Below are positions 49,090 through 58,929 of a stretch of 64,000 bases of DNA, one piece after another (within the stretch, counting starts at the first letter, position 1; each line of letters opens with the position of its first letter). A program made the position numbers and the translations under genes. The stretch is from Limosilactobacillus oris DSM 4864 (GTDB lineage: Bacteria; Bacillota; Bacilli; Lactobacillales; Lactobacillaceae): positions 124,001-188,000 of the forward strand of contig NZ_AZGE01000001.1 in the NCBI RefSeq assembly GCF_001434465.1, written 5' to 3'. The notes beneath the pieces are model-generated. The model did no database searches and was not told the DNA's origin. It saw only the letters and a program-made list of their open reading frames with translations.

Positions 49090-49812
49090 ATGACTAATAC
49101 AAGTAACCACAGCTGGCTGTTTACCCAGCTATTCAGCAAATGGAAGAAGTTTGAAGTAATTTACGTCACGATTCTGCTATTACTGCAAGTTGGGGTCTAC
49201 CTCATCGCCCCAGATAGCTGGATCGGAATGCTCTCCGGAGTCTTTGGTACCCTGGCCCTGGTTTACGGGATGAAGGGGCGGAAGGTCACCTTTATCTTCG
49301 GTTTTATCCAGTGTATTGCCATGACCTACGTTGCCTGGCAGAGTCACACCTGGGGAACTTTCGTGATGGACATCTTCTACGTCATTTCACAACCGATCGG
49401 CTGGTTTATGTGGGGACATGACGACGCTACCAAGCGGTTTAGCCCAAAGGTCCGGCGGTGGGTCTTCGCTGGGGTCGTAGTGGCTTACTTCATTGGCTGG
49501 TACTTCATCGGCTTGTTCAACGGTCAGCTGCCATACTTTGACTCCTTCAACCTGGTGGTTAGTTTCATTGCCCAGCTGCTCTACATCCTAAAGTACCAGG
49601 AAAACTGGTCCCTGTGGATTTGGGTCAACACTGCCAACATCATCTACTGGATTATCCTCGCGGTTCGTTTCCAAATGGGGGTTCACATTGGAACCTTCGG
49701 CGGCGACCTGTCACAAATTGCACTGCAAGCAGCCTTGCTGTTCAACTCCGTTTACGCTACCAAGGTCTGGGCAAGCGGTGAAGCGGATAACGAAGGGGGA
49801 ACCACGAAGTAA
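49090..49812 (+). CDS. PnuC family nucleoside/vitamin transporter
   Basis: This 240-residue protein has about seven membrane helices and PnuC-type aromatic motifs: [33 protein letters not shown] and [19 protein letters not shown], whose Trp and Asn residues line the binding site. Classical PnuC imports nicotinamide riboside; other subfamilies carry thiamine, riboflavin or deoxynucleosides. The phosphorylase upstream and deoB downstream favour a nucleoside substrate: nicotinamide riboside or deoxynucleosides (PnuN-like). The next gene's ATG overlaps its stop (TAATG). Confidence 0.85.
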   Translation: MTNTSNHSWLFTQLFSKWKKFEVIYVTILLLLQVGVYLIAPDSWIGMLSGVFGTLALVYGMKGRKVTFIFGFIQCIAMTYVAWQSHTWGTFVMDIFYVISQPIGWFMWGHDDATKRFSPKVRRWVFAGVVVAYFIGWYFIGLFNGQLPYFDSFNLVVSFIAQLLYILKYQENWSLWIWVNTANIIYWIILAVRFQMGVHIGTFGGDLSQIALQAALLFNSVYATKVWASGEADNEGGTTK

Positions 49813-51008
49813 TGGATTATCAAAAATATAAACGGGTCTTGGGCATTGTCTTGGACTCTGTTGGCACCGGAGCCGCGGCGGACGCAGCTCAGTACGGTGA
49901 CCTGGGAGCCGACACTCTCGGCCACGTCGGCGTGGCCTACCATGGCCAGCTACACTTGCCAAACCTCGCCCGGCTCGGTATCAGCAACCTCCGTGACCAG
50001 CCGATTTTGGGAATCGCACCAGCAAAGGCGCCCCTTGGTTACCAGGGGAAGATGGCCGAGATTTCCGCTGGCAAGGACAGTATGGACGGTCACTGGGAAA
50101 TGATGGGCTTGCCGGTCAAACAGCCATTAGCAACTTTTCCGCAGGGTTTCCCAGCCGAGATTATCCGGAAGCTGGAAGAGTTTTCCGGCCGGCAGGTGAT
50201 TGTTAACCGGCCTTACTCGGGGACGGACGTCATCCATGATTATGGCGAACAGCAGATGGATACCGGTGCACTGATTGTTTACACTTCCGGTGATTCGGTA
50301 ATGCAGATTGCCGCCCACGAAGATGTCATTCCACTGGCTGAGCTATACCGGATTTGCCAGTATGCCCGTACCCTGTTGAACGGACCGGATAACATTGTTG
50401 GCCGGGTGATTGCCCGACCGTACATTGGCCCAGATAAGGACCACTTTACTCGCACTGCCAACCGGCGGGACTTTAGCCTCGAGCCGACTGGTGAAACAGC
50501 TATTGACAAGCTCCACCAAGCTGGCTGGGATACGATTGCAATCGGCAAAACGAACGATATTTTCTCGGGGCGGGGCTTCGGACAGGCTTTTCATAACGAG
50601 AACAACATGGACGGGATGGATCACGTCGACGAGGTAATGGGGCAGGACTTTACTGGCTTTTGCTTCACCAACCTGGTTGACTTTGACGCCATGTACGGCC
50701 ACCGGCGAGATCCAATCGGTTTTGGTCAGGCCCTGATGGACTTTGACCAGCGACTGGGAACCGTGCTGGACCAGCTGCATGATGACGACCTGCTCGTGAT
50801 CACCGCCGACCACGGCAACGACCCTGGCTTTACGGGAACGGATCACACACGGGAAAACGTCCCGTTACTCGTATACTCACCATCGATGCAAGGCCACGGG
50901 ACACTTGGTACCCGGGCGACTTTTGCAGACTTTGGCGCCACGGTGCTGGAAAACTTCAACTTGCCGGCAGGACGGTATGGGAGCAGCTTCCTAAGCCAAT
51001 TACAATAA
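49812..51008 (+). CDS. deoB: Phosphopentomutase
   Basis: This 398-residue alkaline-phosphatase-superfamily enzyme interconverts ribose or deoxyribose 1-phosphate and 5-phosphate with two Mn ions. Metal and catalytic segments are clear: [33 protein letters not shown] (nucleophile region; Ser stands where Bacillus enzymes have KDT), and the C-terminal [27 protein letters not shown]. It ends the nucleoside operon and feeds DeoC, encoded 7 kb upstream. Its ATG overlaps the transporter stop by one base. A strong hairpin follows. Confidence 0.94.
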   Translation: MDYQKYKRVLGIVLDSVGTGAAADAAQYGDLGADTLGHVGVAYHGQLHLPNLARLGISNLRDQPILGIAPAKAPLGYQGKMAEISAGKDSMDGHWEMMGLPVKQPLATFPQGFPAEIIRKLEEFSGRQVIVNRPYSGTDVIHDYGEQQMDTGALIVYTSGDSVMQIAAHEDVIPLAELYRICQYARTLLNGPDNIVGRVIARPYIGPDKDHFTRTANRRDFSLEPTGETAIDKLHQAGWDTIAIGKTNDIFSGRGFGQAFHNENNMDGMDHVDEVMGQDFTGFCFTNLVDFDAMYGHRRDPIGFGQALMDFDQRLGTVLDQLHDDDLLVITADHGNDPGFTGTDHTRENVPLLVYSPSMQGHGTLGTRATFADFGATVLENFNLPAGRYGSSFLSQLQ

Positions 51009-51010
51009 CG

Positions 51011-51049
51011 AACAGCCACCAACTCGCAGTGCGGGGGGGTGGCTGTTTT
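51011..51049 (+). terminator. Terminator after deoB
   Basis: AACAGCCACC pairs with GGTGGCTGTT, followed by TT. Confidence 0.85.
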
Positions 51050-51168
51050 AGAGTTGGTGAAGGGCAACATAACCATGAGGGTGCGACCAGCTAAAGTAAT
51101 GAAAGCTGCCCGTCACTGAAAGATTCGTCCATTTACTGAAAAGTGCACCTTTAATGTCCATAACGGTG

Positions 51169-51282
51169 TACAATAAGCCTGCTTGGGAACACTAGGGAGG
51201 TTTTGTTACTAAAGCACTTATTGTTTGGGAGAGAATAAACTCGGCACCAATTGTTAAAAGGACAACGGTGCCGAGTTTTTTT
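51169..51282 (+). ncRNA. Possible small RNA between deoB and the next gene
   Basis: After the deoB terminator there is a TACAAT box (51169-51174) with a weak -35. A perfect inverted repeat follows (ACAATAAG at 51170-51177 with CTTATTGT at 51217-51224). The stretch ends with an intrinsic terminator (51238-51282: AACTCGGCACC with GGTGCCGAGTT, then seven T residues). A transcript of about 100 nt would fit. The terminator may simply serve the convergent gene, so this is tentative. Confidence 0.3.
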
Positions 51283-51592
51283 ACTTATCTTTATTAACGG
51301 TAACATTCTGTTCCTGGTCGACATTGTAGCGGGCCAAGAGAATTTGCTGGTACTTATCTTCAATGACGCTGTTCAGGTCCTCGCCACTTTTGAGCTCCGG
51401 CTGGTCCTTCCTGATTTTCGCTAGCACGTCATCCGCAAAGGCAAATTCCGGTTGAACTTTCTGCTCGCCGTTTAGGACGGCCAGCGTTTCATCATAATCA
51501 AGGCTTTTCAGTTCCCAGCTAGAACGGTCAGCATCCGGCTGGTCTAACGTCCCGGGTTCCTGCTCATTACTCTGATAGTTTTCTTCTGCCAT
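51281..51592 (-). CDS. Small acidic conserved protein of unknown function
   Basis: This 103-residue protein is rich in Asp, Glu and Gln. It has no membrane segment, signal peptide or Cys. Segments such as SWELKSLDYDETLAVLNGEQ and DVLAKIRKDQPELKSGEDLNSVIEDKYQQIL are predicted helical. I do not recognise the family. GGAGAGG precedes the ATG of MAEENY; the earlier in-frame ATG forms part of that site. It is a single gene, convergent with the deoB operon. Confidence 0.7.
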   Translation of the reverse strand: MAEENYQSNEQEPGTLDQPDADRSSWELKSLDYDETLAVLNGEQKVQPEFAFADDVLAKIRKDQPELKSGEDLNSVIEDKYQQILLARYNVDQEQNVTVNKDK

Positions 51593-51711
51593 TTTCCTCT
51601 CCTCCATGTTAGTGCAAAACTTATTATAGCATGGTCAATGAGTAATTGCCGCGGTGTGCTGGCAATTTACACTAATTACGCATTGACAGTTTTTAACATA
51701 TCAGGGTATAA

Positions 51712-52530
<819 letters not shown>

Positions 52531-52544
52531 AATAATCATTCTAA

Positions 52545-52578
52545 AGTCCAGTGAGTTCTTGCTCAGCTGGGCTTTTTT
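52545..52578 (+). terminator. Terminator after the acetoin reductase gene
   Basis: AGTCCAG pairs with CTGGGCT plus inner TGAG/CTCA, followed by a T run. Confidence 0.85.
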
Positions 52579-52634
52579 CATGCCAAAAGCACCGACCGAT
52601 GTAATTAACACGGCTAATGGAGACCGCCATCCGC

Positions 52635-52975
52635 AAAATCGTACCAGCTGGCTTAGATTACGCCGTTGATTCGGACCGCTAATCACAGACTTGCTGCATT
52701 CGTTGGGAACCGATGGGAAGCTATATTTAATCGGGATTGCCGGTAAACTGAACCTGACCGGGATGGACATCATGGGTGAATCCAAGCAGATTATCGGTCT
52801 GATTGAAGGTGACGCCATTCCCCAACTCTTCATCCCCAAACTCATCAAGTATTTTAAGAAAGGCAAGTTTCCTGTTGATAAACTGATGAAGTTCTACTCG
52901 TTCGATCAAGTCAACCAGGCCTTTGACGACTTCACCAGCGGCAAGGTCATCAAGCCGGTCATTACATTTAAATAA
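52635..52975 (+). pseudogene. C-terminal remnant of a zinc-type alcohol dehydrogenase
   Basis: A frame reading KIVPAGLDYAVDSDR meets a stop codon. A shifted frame then continues LHSLGTDGKLYLIGIAGKLN, MGESKQIIGLIEGDAIPQLFIPKLIKYFKKGKFP, and ends GKVIKPVITFK at 52975. These are the cofactor-binding and C-terminal parts of aryl/benzyl-type NAD(P)-dependent alcohol dehydrogenases. The N-terminal catalytic domain with the zinc ligands is missing, so the gene is dead. A terminator hairpin still follows. Confidence 0.82.
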
Positions 52976-52981
52976 ACTAGT

Positions 52982-53026
52982 AAAATCCCTGAACAGTGTT
53001 ATTTTTGTCCAGGGATTTTATTTTTA
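52982..53026 (+). terminator. Terminator after the alcohol dehydrogenase remnant
   Basis: AAATCCCTG pairs with CAGGGATTT around an 18-base loop, followed by TTATTTTT. Confidence 0.85.
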
Positions 53027-53191
53027 TTATGGATAATTAGCTAAACAGGGCAGACCTTAATTTAAAAATCAACCTGTCATTAAAATTATAGTTTTAGTGC
53101 GATTGATTTAAGAAAGCCCCCGGAAACAGCAATTTTGATCATTTTGATTGCCTTGCTGTTTAACCACAAATAACGTGTGTTAGCGTAACTT

Positions 53192-53725
53192 TTACAACTT
53201 CTTTGCCAGCAAAAAATCTGTTTGGCGATCCGTGCCCACCGTAAACGTGTGCTGGCCGACACGTTGAAAACCAAAATGTTGGTAAAAACCTTGGGCATTT
53301 AAATTATGTTCATAGACGCCAAGCCAGATTCGGTCACGATTTTGCTGCTGAGCGATTTCCAGCGCGTGCCGCATTAAGATGCCACCAATGTGCAGTTTTT
53401 GAAATTGCTGCCGGACGTAAATCCGCTGAATTTCCAATGCATTCTCAAATTGCTTTTCAGTCTGAGCTGCGTTCCAATTGACCTTTAAATATGCTGCTGG
53501 CTGGCCGTCAACCTTATAAAAGAATGTTTCTGAGTCCTGGTCCGTCAATTCACGTTTCAGCACCAACTGATTATAATTTTTATCTAAGAAAGCGTTTAAA
53601 TCCTCTGCCGACTGTTCGTTAGCAAAGGTATCCGTAAACGTCTCCCGCATAATTGCTTCCAGCTGGGCTAAGTCCTGGGGACTGCTGGTAACTGCTCTAA
53701 AGTGGCCTTGAGCTTGTTTGGTCAT
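53192..53725 (-). CDS. GNAT family N-acetyltransferase (PaiA-like)
   Basis: This 177-residue protein has the GNAT core with the acetyl-CoA motif RQQFQKLHIGGILMRHAL and the C-terminal WLGVYEHNLNAQGFYQHFGFQRVG. The N-terminal half (IMRETFTDTFANEQSAEDLNAFLDKNY) follows the PaiA pattern; PaiA acetylates spermidine and spermine in Bacillus. The polyamine substrate is therefore a reasonable guess, not shown. GAAAGGACTGAAATT precedes the ATG. It is a single gene. Confidence 0.85.
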   Translation of the reverse strand: MTKQAQGHFRAVTSSPQDLAQLEAIMRETFTDTFANEQSAEDLNAFLDKNYNQLVLKRELTDQDSETFFYKVDGQPAAYLKVNWNAAQTEKQFENALEIQRIYVRQQFQKLHIGGILMRHALEIAQQQNRDRIWLGVYEHNLNAQGFYQHFGFQRVGQHTFTVGTDRQTDFLLAKKL

Positions 53726-53902
53726 AATTTCAGTCCTTTCTTTGCTTTAATTTTTCATTCTAATTCACTGCCAGTTGACTGTCAATTTAGCGAAAAAGCA
53801 TCAACGCCCAGTATTCAACAAAGTAGCAAAGCAAATTCGCAACGGACCGGACATAATGCTAAAATAAGGATATTTGATTAAGTAAAGATGGGAAGTTGAA
53901 CA

Positions 53903-56821
53903 ATGAATTTCACGTTTACCCGCCGGCCGGTAAAACAGCTCTACCTCAAATACACGGTGATGTTTGCGTTCCTGGCGGTTTGTATCTTTGGCACGTACTT
54001 ACTGACTGGGCATACTTTTATCCTCAGTAAGGACGCCCTCAACCAGCACCTGCCATTAATGGCAAACTACCGGGCAGCTTTAATCCACTTTTTCCACCAT
54101 CCCGGGCAGTTTCAGTACTGGTCGTGGAAGATGGGGCTGGGGACCGATACTTTTCAGGTTTATTCCTACTATACAATCGGTGACGTTTTCGCCTACCTCG
54201 CCCTCCTCTTCCCGGCCGCTAAAATGACACTCGCCTACCAGGTAATCACGGTGATCCGTCTGTACTGTGTTGGCTTAGCCTTTGTCTACTTTGCCCAGCA
54301 CTTCCGCTTTCGGGATAACGTTATTCTAGCGGGGGCGGCAACGTACATGGTAAATGCTTTTCTCCTGTACGCTTGCATTGCCCAGCCTTTCTTCACAACG
54401 CCATTTATCCTCTTCCCGTTGATCGTGGTTCAGCTAGAACGGGTCCTTCAGGGAAGAAGTGCCTGGCCACTGGTGGGGGTCTTTACCTGGATGCTGATCA
54501 GTAATTACTACTTTGCCTTCGTCCTGGGAATCGGCGCCGTGCTCTACCTGATCCTGCGCGTTGCTACCCATTACCGGACAAAGCTGAACTACTGGCAAAC
54601 GCTTGCTAAACTTGCTTTTGCCACCATTAGCAGTATCCTGGTTTCCGCAGTCATGCTGGTTCCGGAACTGATTGCCGTCATGAACTCTACCCGGACTGGG
54701 TCGGAATTTGCGAACGGTCTAAAGGCCTACCCCCTCTACTACTACCTCTTTCTACCTAAGCAGCTGATTAATGGTGGACAGTGGTACTTCATGTATTGGA
54801 CAGCCTTGGGGATCGTCTCCATCGGCTTTCTGGCCCTAATCTACATTTACAGCCGGCCCAAGCAGTACCCCCTTCTGACGATTAGTCTTGCCTTGGCACT
54901 AATCATGCTGCTCATCCCAGCTGTGGGGGCCTTCTTTAACGGGATGATGTCGGCTTCCAACCGCTGGACACTGTTAATTTACCTGCCACTAGCAATGACA
55001 GTCTGCATTCTCGTCCAGAACGCTCCCCAGCTGAGCCACCGCGACCTTTGGATCCTCAGCTGGGCCACCGGCGTTTACCTGCTGGTTCTAATCGTCACCT
55101 TCTTCTTTGAGAACAATGATGATATTTTCATGCCGGTTATTTTCCTGATTGTTTCATTGCTGACCCTGTGGATGATTGACCTGCACCGCCCGCAATCGCC
55201 TGACCGCTGGCTGCTCGGCTTAATCGTCCTTAACGCGGCTTTTAACGCGGTTTATTCCGCCTTCCCGTATAACGGAAACTTCACGAAAAATATGCTGAGC
55301 CGGGGTGAGTACCAGGCAATTACCGCCAACCGCTATGGCGGCCTCGACCAGGGACTAACGGGAAAGCCATTCTACCGGGTTTCAACCGTCAGTCAGAACC
55401 AAATCATCAATAGCAGCGGGAGTGCCGACGACCTTGGGCCAAACCTCGATAATGACCTTACGTCCGGGCTTAATAATATTGACTCCTATTACTCCCTGCA
55501 AAATAAGTACCTGGGCCAGTTCAACACCAGCTTGCAAAACAACCAGTACCAGGCGAACATCCCCATCCGCCAGGCCGATGATCGGAGCGTCATGAACAAC
55601 TTCTTTGGTGTAAAGTACCTCTTCGTGCAGAGTAACGGCAAGAACGCAACGAAAGTCCCGGCCGGCTACTTCATGGATAAGGCCACGGACCCGGTTATCA
55701 ACTATGATAGCGGTCAGCCCAATCCACGGGCCATCCAAAAGGGAAAGGAACCTTTTGTGCCGACCCAGACAATCCGCTACCAGAGCAAGCAGGCCTTTCC
55801 ACTGCTTTACTGGCAAGGCGACTACATTAGCGCCAAGCGTTACCGTAGTCTTTCGCCAACCGCTAAAGAACGGGCGCTTGCGGCAGGAGTATTGGTGGAC
55901 GGCTCGATCAAGGGGATGCGGCCGGCCAACCTTCACAACCAGGTTTACACCCTCAAGAGTGTTCTGGTGTCCAATCGGCTCAACCAGGTTAACCCCCACC
56001 AGCTCAAGTATACCGACAGTGATGAAACCTACCAGCTGCAATTCCCAGAACTGGAGAATAAGAAGTTTGCCAAGCGCTTCAAACAGACTGAATTACACAT
56101 TGAATTCTCCAAAATTAAGTACACGCCGTTTAGCATGAAGGAACAGATCAAGTATGACCAGGAACACCTCCAGCAGATGGCGGTGAACCCGGGCAGCGTC
56201 ATCAACCAGCGCTTCACTAAGTATCAATACTGGCGCTACCACGTGCTCAACGGCTCGCCGGATATCAGCTTTAAGTTAAACTACACAAGCAAGTTTGGCA
56301 CTGCCAGCGTGGTCCAGGCAAAGCAAAACGTCCTCTCCCTCTTTAAGAAGGTCACCAATTCGACCTTAAACATTGGTTACTACCAGGGGGGCTTGCCGGA
56401 AACGCTGACCTTCCAACCATCTAAGCTTGGCACTTACCAGCTAGACTACAAGGTGGTGGCCGAAAAACTTGACAGTCATTATGACCAGCAAGTTCGGGCC
56501 ATCCAGCAGCACGCCCTGACTAACCTCCAATTCAAGCGGAACCAGGTCAGCGGGACAATTACCACTCCGCGTTCCGGGATCCTGACTTCCTCGATCCCCT
56601 ACTCTACTGGGTGGACAGTCAACGTTGACGGACACCGGGCGAAAACGGTTCGCACCAACCAAGCCTTTCTCGGTGTTTGGCTCCCCCAGGGCCACCACCG
56701 GATCACCTTTAACTATCAAACTCCGGGACTAACTACCGGGGCCAAAATTAGTTTGGTTGGTCTTATCTGGGTCGTCATTGCTGCCGGAGCTACTGTCATC
56801 TGGCATCATCGCCGGCAGTAG
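53903..56821 (+). CDS. YfhO family membrane protein
   Basis: The 972-residue protein has about a dozen membrane helices in residues 18-450. A large extracytoplasmic domain follows (about 465-940, with the YFYRV/TLTFQPSKLGTYQLDYKV type beta region), and a last helix ends the protein. The pattern HTFILSKDALNQHLPLMANYRAAL and FQYWSWKMGLGTDTFQVYSYY is the YfhO signature of GT-C-like enzymes. Members help glycosylate lipoteichoic acid or handle lipid-linked sugars. The exact substrate here is unknown. Monocistronic. Confidence 0.87.
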   Translation: MNFTFTRRPVKQLYLKYTVMFAFLAVCIFGTYLLTGHTFILSKDALNQHLPLMANYRAALIHFFHHPGQFQYWSWKMGLGTDTFQVYSYYTIGDVFAYLALLFPAAKMTLAYQVITVIRLYCVGLAFVYFAQHFRFRDNVILAGAATYMVNAFLLYACIAQPFFTTPFILFPLIVVQLERVLQGRSAWPLVGVFTWMLISNYYFAFVLGIGAVLYLILRVATHYRTKLNYWQTLAKLAFATISSILVSAVMLVPELIAVMNSTRTGSEFANGLKAYPLYYYLFLPKQLINGGQWYFMYWTALGIVSIGFLALIYIYSRPKQYPLLTISLALALIMLLIPAVGAFFNGMMSASNRWTLLIYLPLAMTVCILVQNAPQLSHRDLWILSWATGVYLLVLIVTFFFENNDDIFMPVIFLIVSLLTLWMIDLHRPQSPDRWLLGLIVLNAAFNAVYSAFPYNGNFTKNMLSRGEYQAITANRYGGLDQGLTGKPFYRVSTVSQNQIINSSGSADDLGPNLDNDLTSGLNNIDSYYSLQNKYLGQFNTSLQNNQYQANIPIRQADDRSVMNNFFGVKYLFVQSNGKNATKVPAGYFMDKATDPVINYDSGQPNPRAIQKGKEPFVPTQTIRYQSKQAFPLLYWQGDYISAKRYRSLSPTAKERALAAGVLVDGSIKGMRPANLHNQVYTLKSVLVSNRLNQVNPHQLKYTDSDETYQLQFPELENKKFAKRFKQTELHIEFSKIKYTPFSMKEQIKYDQEHLQQMAVNPGSVINQRFTKYQYWRYHVLNGSPDISFKLNYTSKFGTASVVQAKQNVLSLFKKVTNSTLNIGYYQGGLPETLTFQPSKLGTYQLDYKVVAEKLDSHYDQQVRAIQQHALTNLQFKRNQVSGTITTPRSGILTSSIPYSTGWTVNVDGHRAKTVRTNQAFLGVWLPQGHHRITFNYQTPGLTTGAKISLVGLIWVVIAAGATVIWHHRRQ

Positions 56822-56844
56822 TGTCCTTACATTCCATCTTTAAT

Positions 56845-56876
56845 AGGTATCGCTTTGTATCGGCGGTGCCTTTTTT
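56845..56876 (+). terminator. Terminator after yfhO
   Basis: AGGTATCGC pairs with GCGGTGCCT (two G-U pairs), followed by six T residues. Confidence 0.82.
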
Positions 56877-56895
56877 ATTAGGTCATTCCCTCAGA

Positions 56896-56914
56896 TGTAA
56901 GCGCTTGCTATAAT
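56896..56914 (+). promoter_or_regulatory. cre site overlapping the -10 box of the acid phosphatase gene
   Basis: TGTAAGCGCTTGCT (56896-56909) fits the catabolite-responsive-element consensus TGNAANCGNWNNCW at every defined position. It abuts TATAAT (56909-56914). CcpA bound here would block the promoter, so sugar repression of the phosphatase is predicted. Confidence 0.72.
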
Positions 56915-56959
56915 CTAGAGAGTGTAGATTTATCACTTTATCGAGAGGATGTCCAAGAT

Positions 56960-57817
56960 ATGCATAAGTTAAGAAAAATAACGATGGAAGCCGGCGCAGC
57001 AACGTTAATGACACTAAGCGTCCTTGGCTTCGGTGGGACAGCCACCGTTACGGCCGCCAAAACTGACCTCGGCAACCAGAACACCATGGCGGTTGCCTGG
57101 TACCAGACATCGGCAGAATGTAAAGCGCTCTACTTACAGGGGTACAACGTTGCCCGGCAAAATCTGAACCAAAGTTTAGCCCAGCCAAGCGACCAACCCC
57201 GTGCCATTATTTTAGATATTGATGAAACGGTGCTTGATAATTCACCCTACCAGGCTTACAACGCCCTCCACAATGGACAATTTCCTACGTACTGGAATAC
57301 CTGGGTTAGCGCTGCGAAGGCCAAGCCCGTTCCTGGAGCAAAGGACTTTTTGGATTACGCAAACCAAAACGGCGTCCAAATCTACTACGTTAGTGACCGC
57401 ACAACTGACCAGCTAAAGGCAACCAAGAAAAACCTCGTTGACCAGGGCCTGCCCCAGGCAACCAATGACCACATCATGCTCAAGGGTAAAAAAGACAAGA
57501 CCAAGGAAAGTCGGCGGCAGGCCATCGAACGGCATAATAACGTCATTATGCTCTTTGGTGATAGTCTAACCGACTTTAATGATCCCCAGAGTGCTTCCGT
57601 CAAGGGACGCTATAATGATGTCTTAAAGAACACCAACCAGTTTGGTAGCAAGTACATCGTCCTCCCATGTCCAATGTATGGCGGCTGGGAAGCTGCCCTC
57701 TACGGGAATGATTACAGCATCAGTGATGCCAAAAAGAATCAGGCGCGCAAGTCCCACTTGACCTACTTTAACCCTAAGACCAACAAGGTTGAAAACAAGA
57801 CCGTTACTGAACCATAA
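56960..57817 (+). CDS. Secreted HAD acid phosphatase, 5'-nucleotidase e(P4) family
   Basis: This 285-residue protein has a signal peptide (hydrophobic stretch residues 12-30, cleavage near VTAAK, no lipobox). The class B/C acid phosphatase HAD core follows: ILDIDETVLDNSPYQAYN (two catalytic Asp), YYVSDRTTDQLKATKKNL, LKGKKDKTKESRRQAI and LFGDSLTDFNDP. The C-terminal YGGWEAALY is family-specific. e(P4) proteins dephosphorylate nucleotides outside the cell; in Haemophilus this makes nicotinamide riboside for PnuC. A PnuC-family importer lies 7 kb upstream. A cre overlaps its promoter. Confidence 0.88.
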   Translation: MHKLRKITMEAGAATLMTLSVLGFGGTATVTAAKTDLGNQNTMAVAWYQTSAECKALYLQGYNVARQNLNQSLAQPSDQPRAIILDIDETVLDNSPYQAYNALHNGQFPTYWNTWVSAAKAKPVPGAKDFLDYANQNGVQIYYVSDRTTDQLKATKKNLVDQGLPQATNDHIMLKGKKDKTKESRRQAIERHNNVIMLFGDSLTDFNDPQSASVKGRYNDVLKNTNQFGSKYIVLPCPMYGGWEAALYGNDYSISDAKKNQARKSHLTYFNPKTNKVENKTVTEP

Positions 57818-57932
57818 GTTGATTTCAAACCGCACTAGCAAGGATATTTCTACACGTTTAAGCAATTAAAACAACAAGCGAACATAAATAAACGGCCTGC
57901 CAGGGACAGTGGGACTGAACTTGGCTGGTCGT

Positions 57933-57948
57933 TAGTTTACATAATTTC
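57933..57948 (-). repeat. dif-arm-like 16-nt motif, copy 1 (inverted)
   Basis: TAGTTTACATAATTTC is the exact reverse complement of GAAATTATGTAAACTA at 62110-62125. Its core TTATGTAAACT equals the right arm of the Bacillus subtilis dif site. It lies between the phosphatase gene and the tRNA-Pro promoter. Confidence 0.8.
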
Positions 57949-58004
57949 ATCATCGTAAATCAATTCCCGCAGAACAGAAATTTACAGAAAATCATAAAAA
58001 GTGC

Positions 58005-58033
58005 TTTACGAACACCGAATAGATTGGTAAAAT
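58005..58033 (+). promoter_or_regulatory. Promoter of tRNA-Pro
   Basis: TTTACG (58005-58010), a 17-bp spacer and TAAAAT (58028-58033) lie about 30 bases before the tRNA. Confidence 0.6.
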
Positions 58034-58064
58034 AATAAACGTTGTCAAATGAGCAACGTATATT

Positions 58065-58138
58065 CGGGAAATAGCTCAGCTTGGTAGAGCACCTGGTTTG
58101 GGACCAGGGGGTCGCAGGTTCGAATCCTGTTTTCCCGA
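58065..58138 (+). tRNA. tRNA-Pro (anticodon TGG)
   Basis: The acceptor stem is CGGGAAA/TTTCCCG, and the D arm is GCTC-AGCTTGGTA-GAGC. The anticodon arm CCTGG-TTTGGGA-CCAGG gives anticodon TGG. The T arm is GCAGG-TTCGAAT-CCTGT. CCA is not encoded. Confidence 0.95.
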
Positions 58139-58144
58139 CTACTC

Positions 58145-58195
58145 AAAGAGAGCTTGATAAAAGTCATTAACAACTTTTATCAAGCTCTCTTTTTT
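58145..58195 (+). terminator. Terminator after tRNA-Pro, shared with the ASCH gene
   Basis: AGAGAGCTTGATAAAAGT pairs perfectly with ACTTTTATCAAGCTCTCT, followed by a T run. It lies between the tRNA (+) and the ASCH gene (-). Confidence 0.92.
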
Positions 58196-58200
58196 ACCTA

Positions 58201-58596
58201 CTATTGAATTAGCGGCCGGTAAACTTCAACCAACCACTGCTCAGCCCGGTCCCAATCGACCTGGCCCTGGTGCTCCCAGTCTACCGGACGGATTAGGGCA
58301 TCAGCAACGTTAAACAAGCGTTGCCGCCCCTTTACAGCCACCGGCTCGATGTGGTAAGACAGCCCAGTTTGAAACGGGGAAAAGCGCCAGCCATAACTAC
58401 CGTCGGGAAAGTGATAGATTCCCTCCAAGTTCATCACGCAGAGAGCATGCCCGGCAAGAAAACCAGGCTGACGTTTTGCACTAGCGCAAATCAGTAGCGG
58501 TCCACGGTAATTGGTTTGCCAGGTTCGGTATTCAACCAGCTTATCGCCCCAGGCTACTGCCGCTGCGTTTTCCGGGTGTAAGGAGAGAGCTTTCAT
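58201..58596 (-). CDS. ASCH domain protein
   Basis: This 131-residue protein begins MKALSLHPENAAAVAWGDKLVEYRTW, followed by YRGPLLICASAKR, the usual start of the ASCH/PUA-like RNA-binding fold. The middle GYWRF-like YGWRFSPFQTGLSY and the C-terminal helix also fit. ASCH proteins are thought to bind RNA or modified nucleosides; one subgroup hydrolyses N4-acetylcytidine. No assignment is possible here. It starts at the base after the upstream small gene ends, so the two are coupled. Confidence 0.8.
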   Translation of the reverse strand: MKALSLHPENAAAVAWGDKLVEYRTWQTNYRGPLLICASAKRQPGFLAGHALCVMNLEGIYHFPDGSYGWRFSPFQTGLSYHIEPVAVKGRQRLFNVADALIRPVDWEHQGQVDWDRAEQWLVEVYRPLIQ

Positions 58597-58836
58597 CTAC
58601 TTCTCCTTGTGGCTCCGCTTAACCAGCTGCATAATCAGATAATCACGGGCATCCTGTTCACTCATCTGGACGCCATTAATGGTAAGCGGCCCTTCCGCTA
58701 GTTGTTCGTCGTCTATCTTGTTCGTCAGGACCTTATCCGTTAGTTCGGGGGTCTGCCGATAGTAGCGATCCAGCAGTTCCGCGGTCGATAACTGCCGCAA
58801 AACTTCCGCGAAGGCCCGGTCTTTTTCAATACTCAT
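58597..58836 (-). CDS. Small conserved protein of unknown function
   Basis: This 79-residue helical, charged protein (MSIEKDRAFAEVLRQLSTAELLDRYYRQTPELT... NGVQMSEQDARDYLIMQLVKRSHKEK) has no recognised family. GGAGGAACAAAAG precedes the ATG. Its stop is adjacent to the ASCH start, implying a shared function. It is divergent from xerS with a 93-bp gap. Confidence 0.7.
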   Translation of the reverse strand: MSIEKDRAFAEVLRQLSTAELLDRYYRQTPELTDKVLTNKIDDEQLAEGPLTINGVQMSEQDARDYLIMQLVKRSHKEK

Positions 58837-58929
58837 CTTTTGTTCCTCCTTTTTGTACCACTCCTATTGTACACTTTTTCGCCAATTTCGTTTTATAATA
58901 AGTTTATGACTTTCTCAAGGAGTGGAAAC

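Noticed and set aside
53086-53191. Minus-strand short ORF MIKIAVSGGFLKSIALKL
   Set aside because: It has no ribosome-binding site, no recognisable homology and lies past the end of the acetyltransferase gene.
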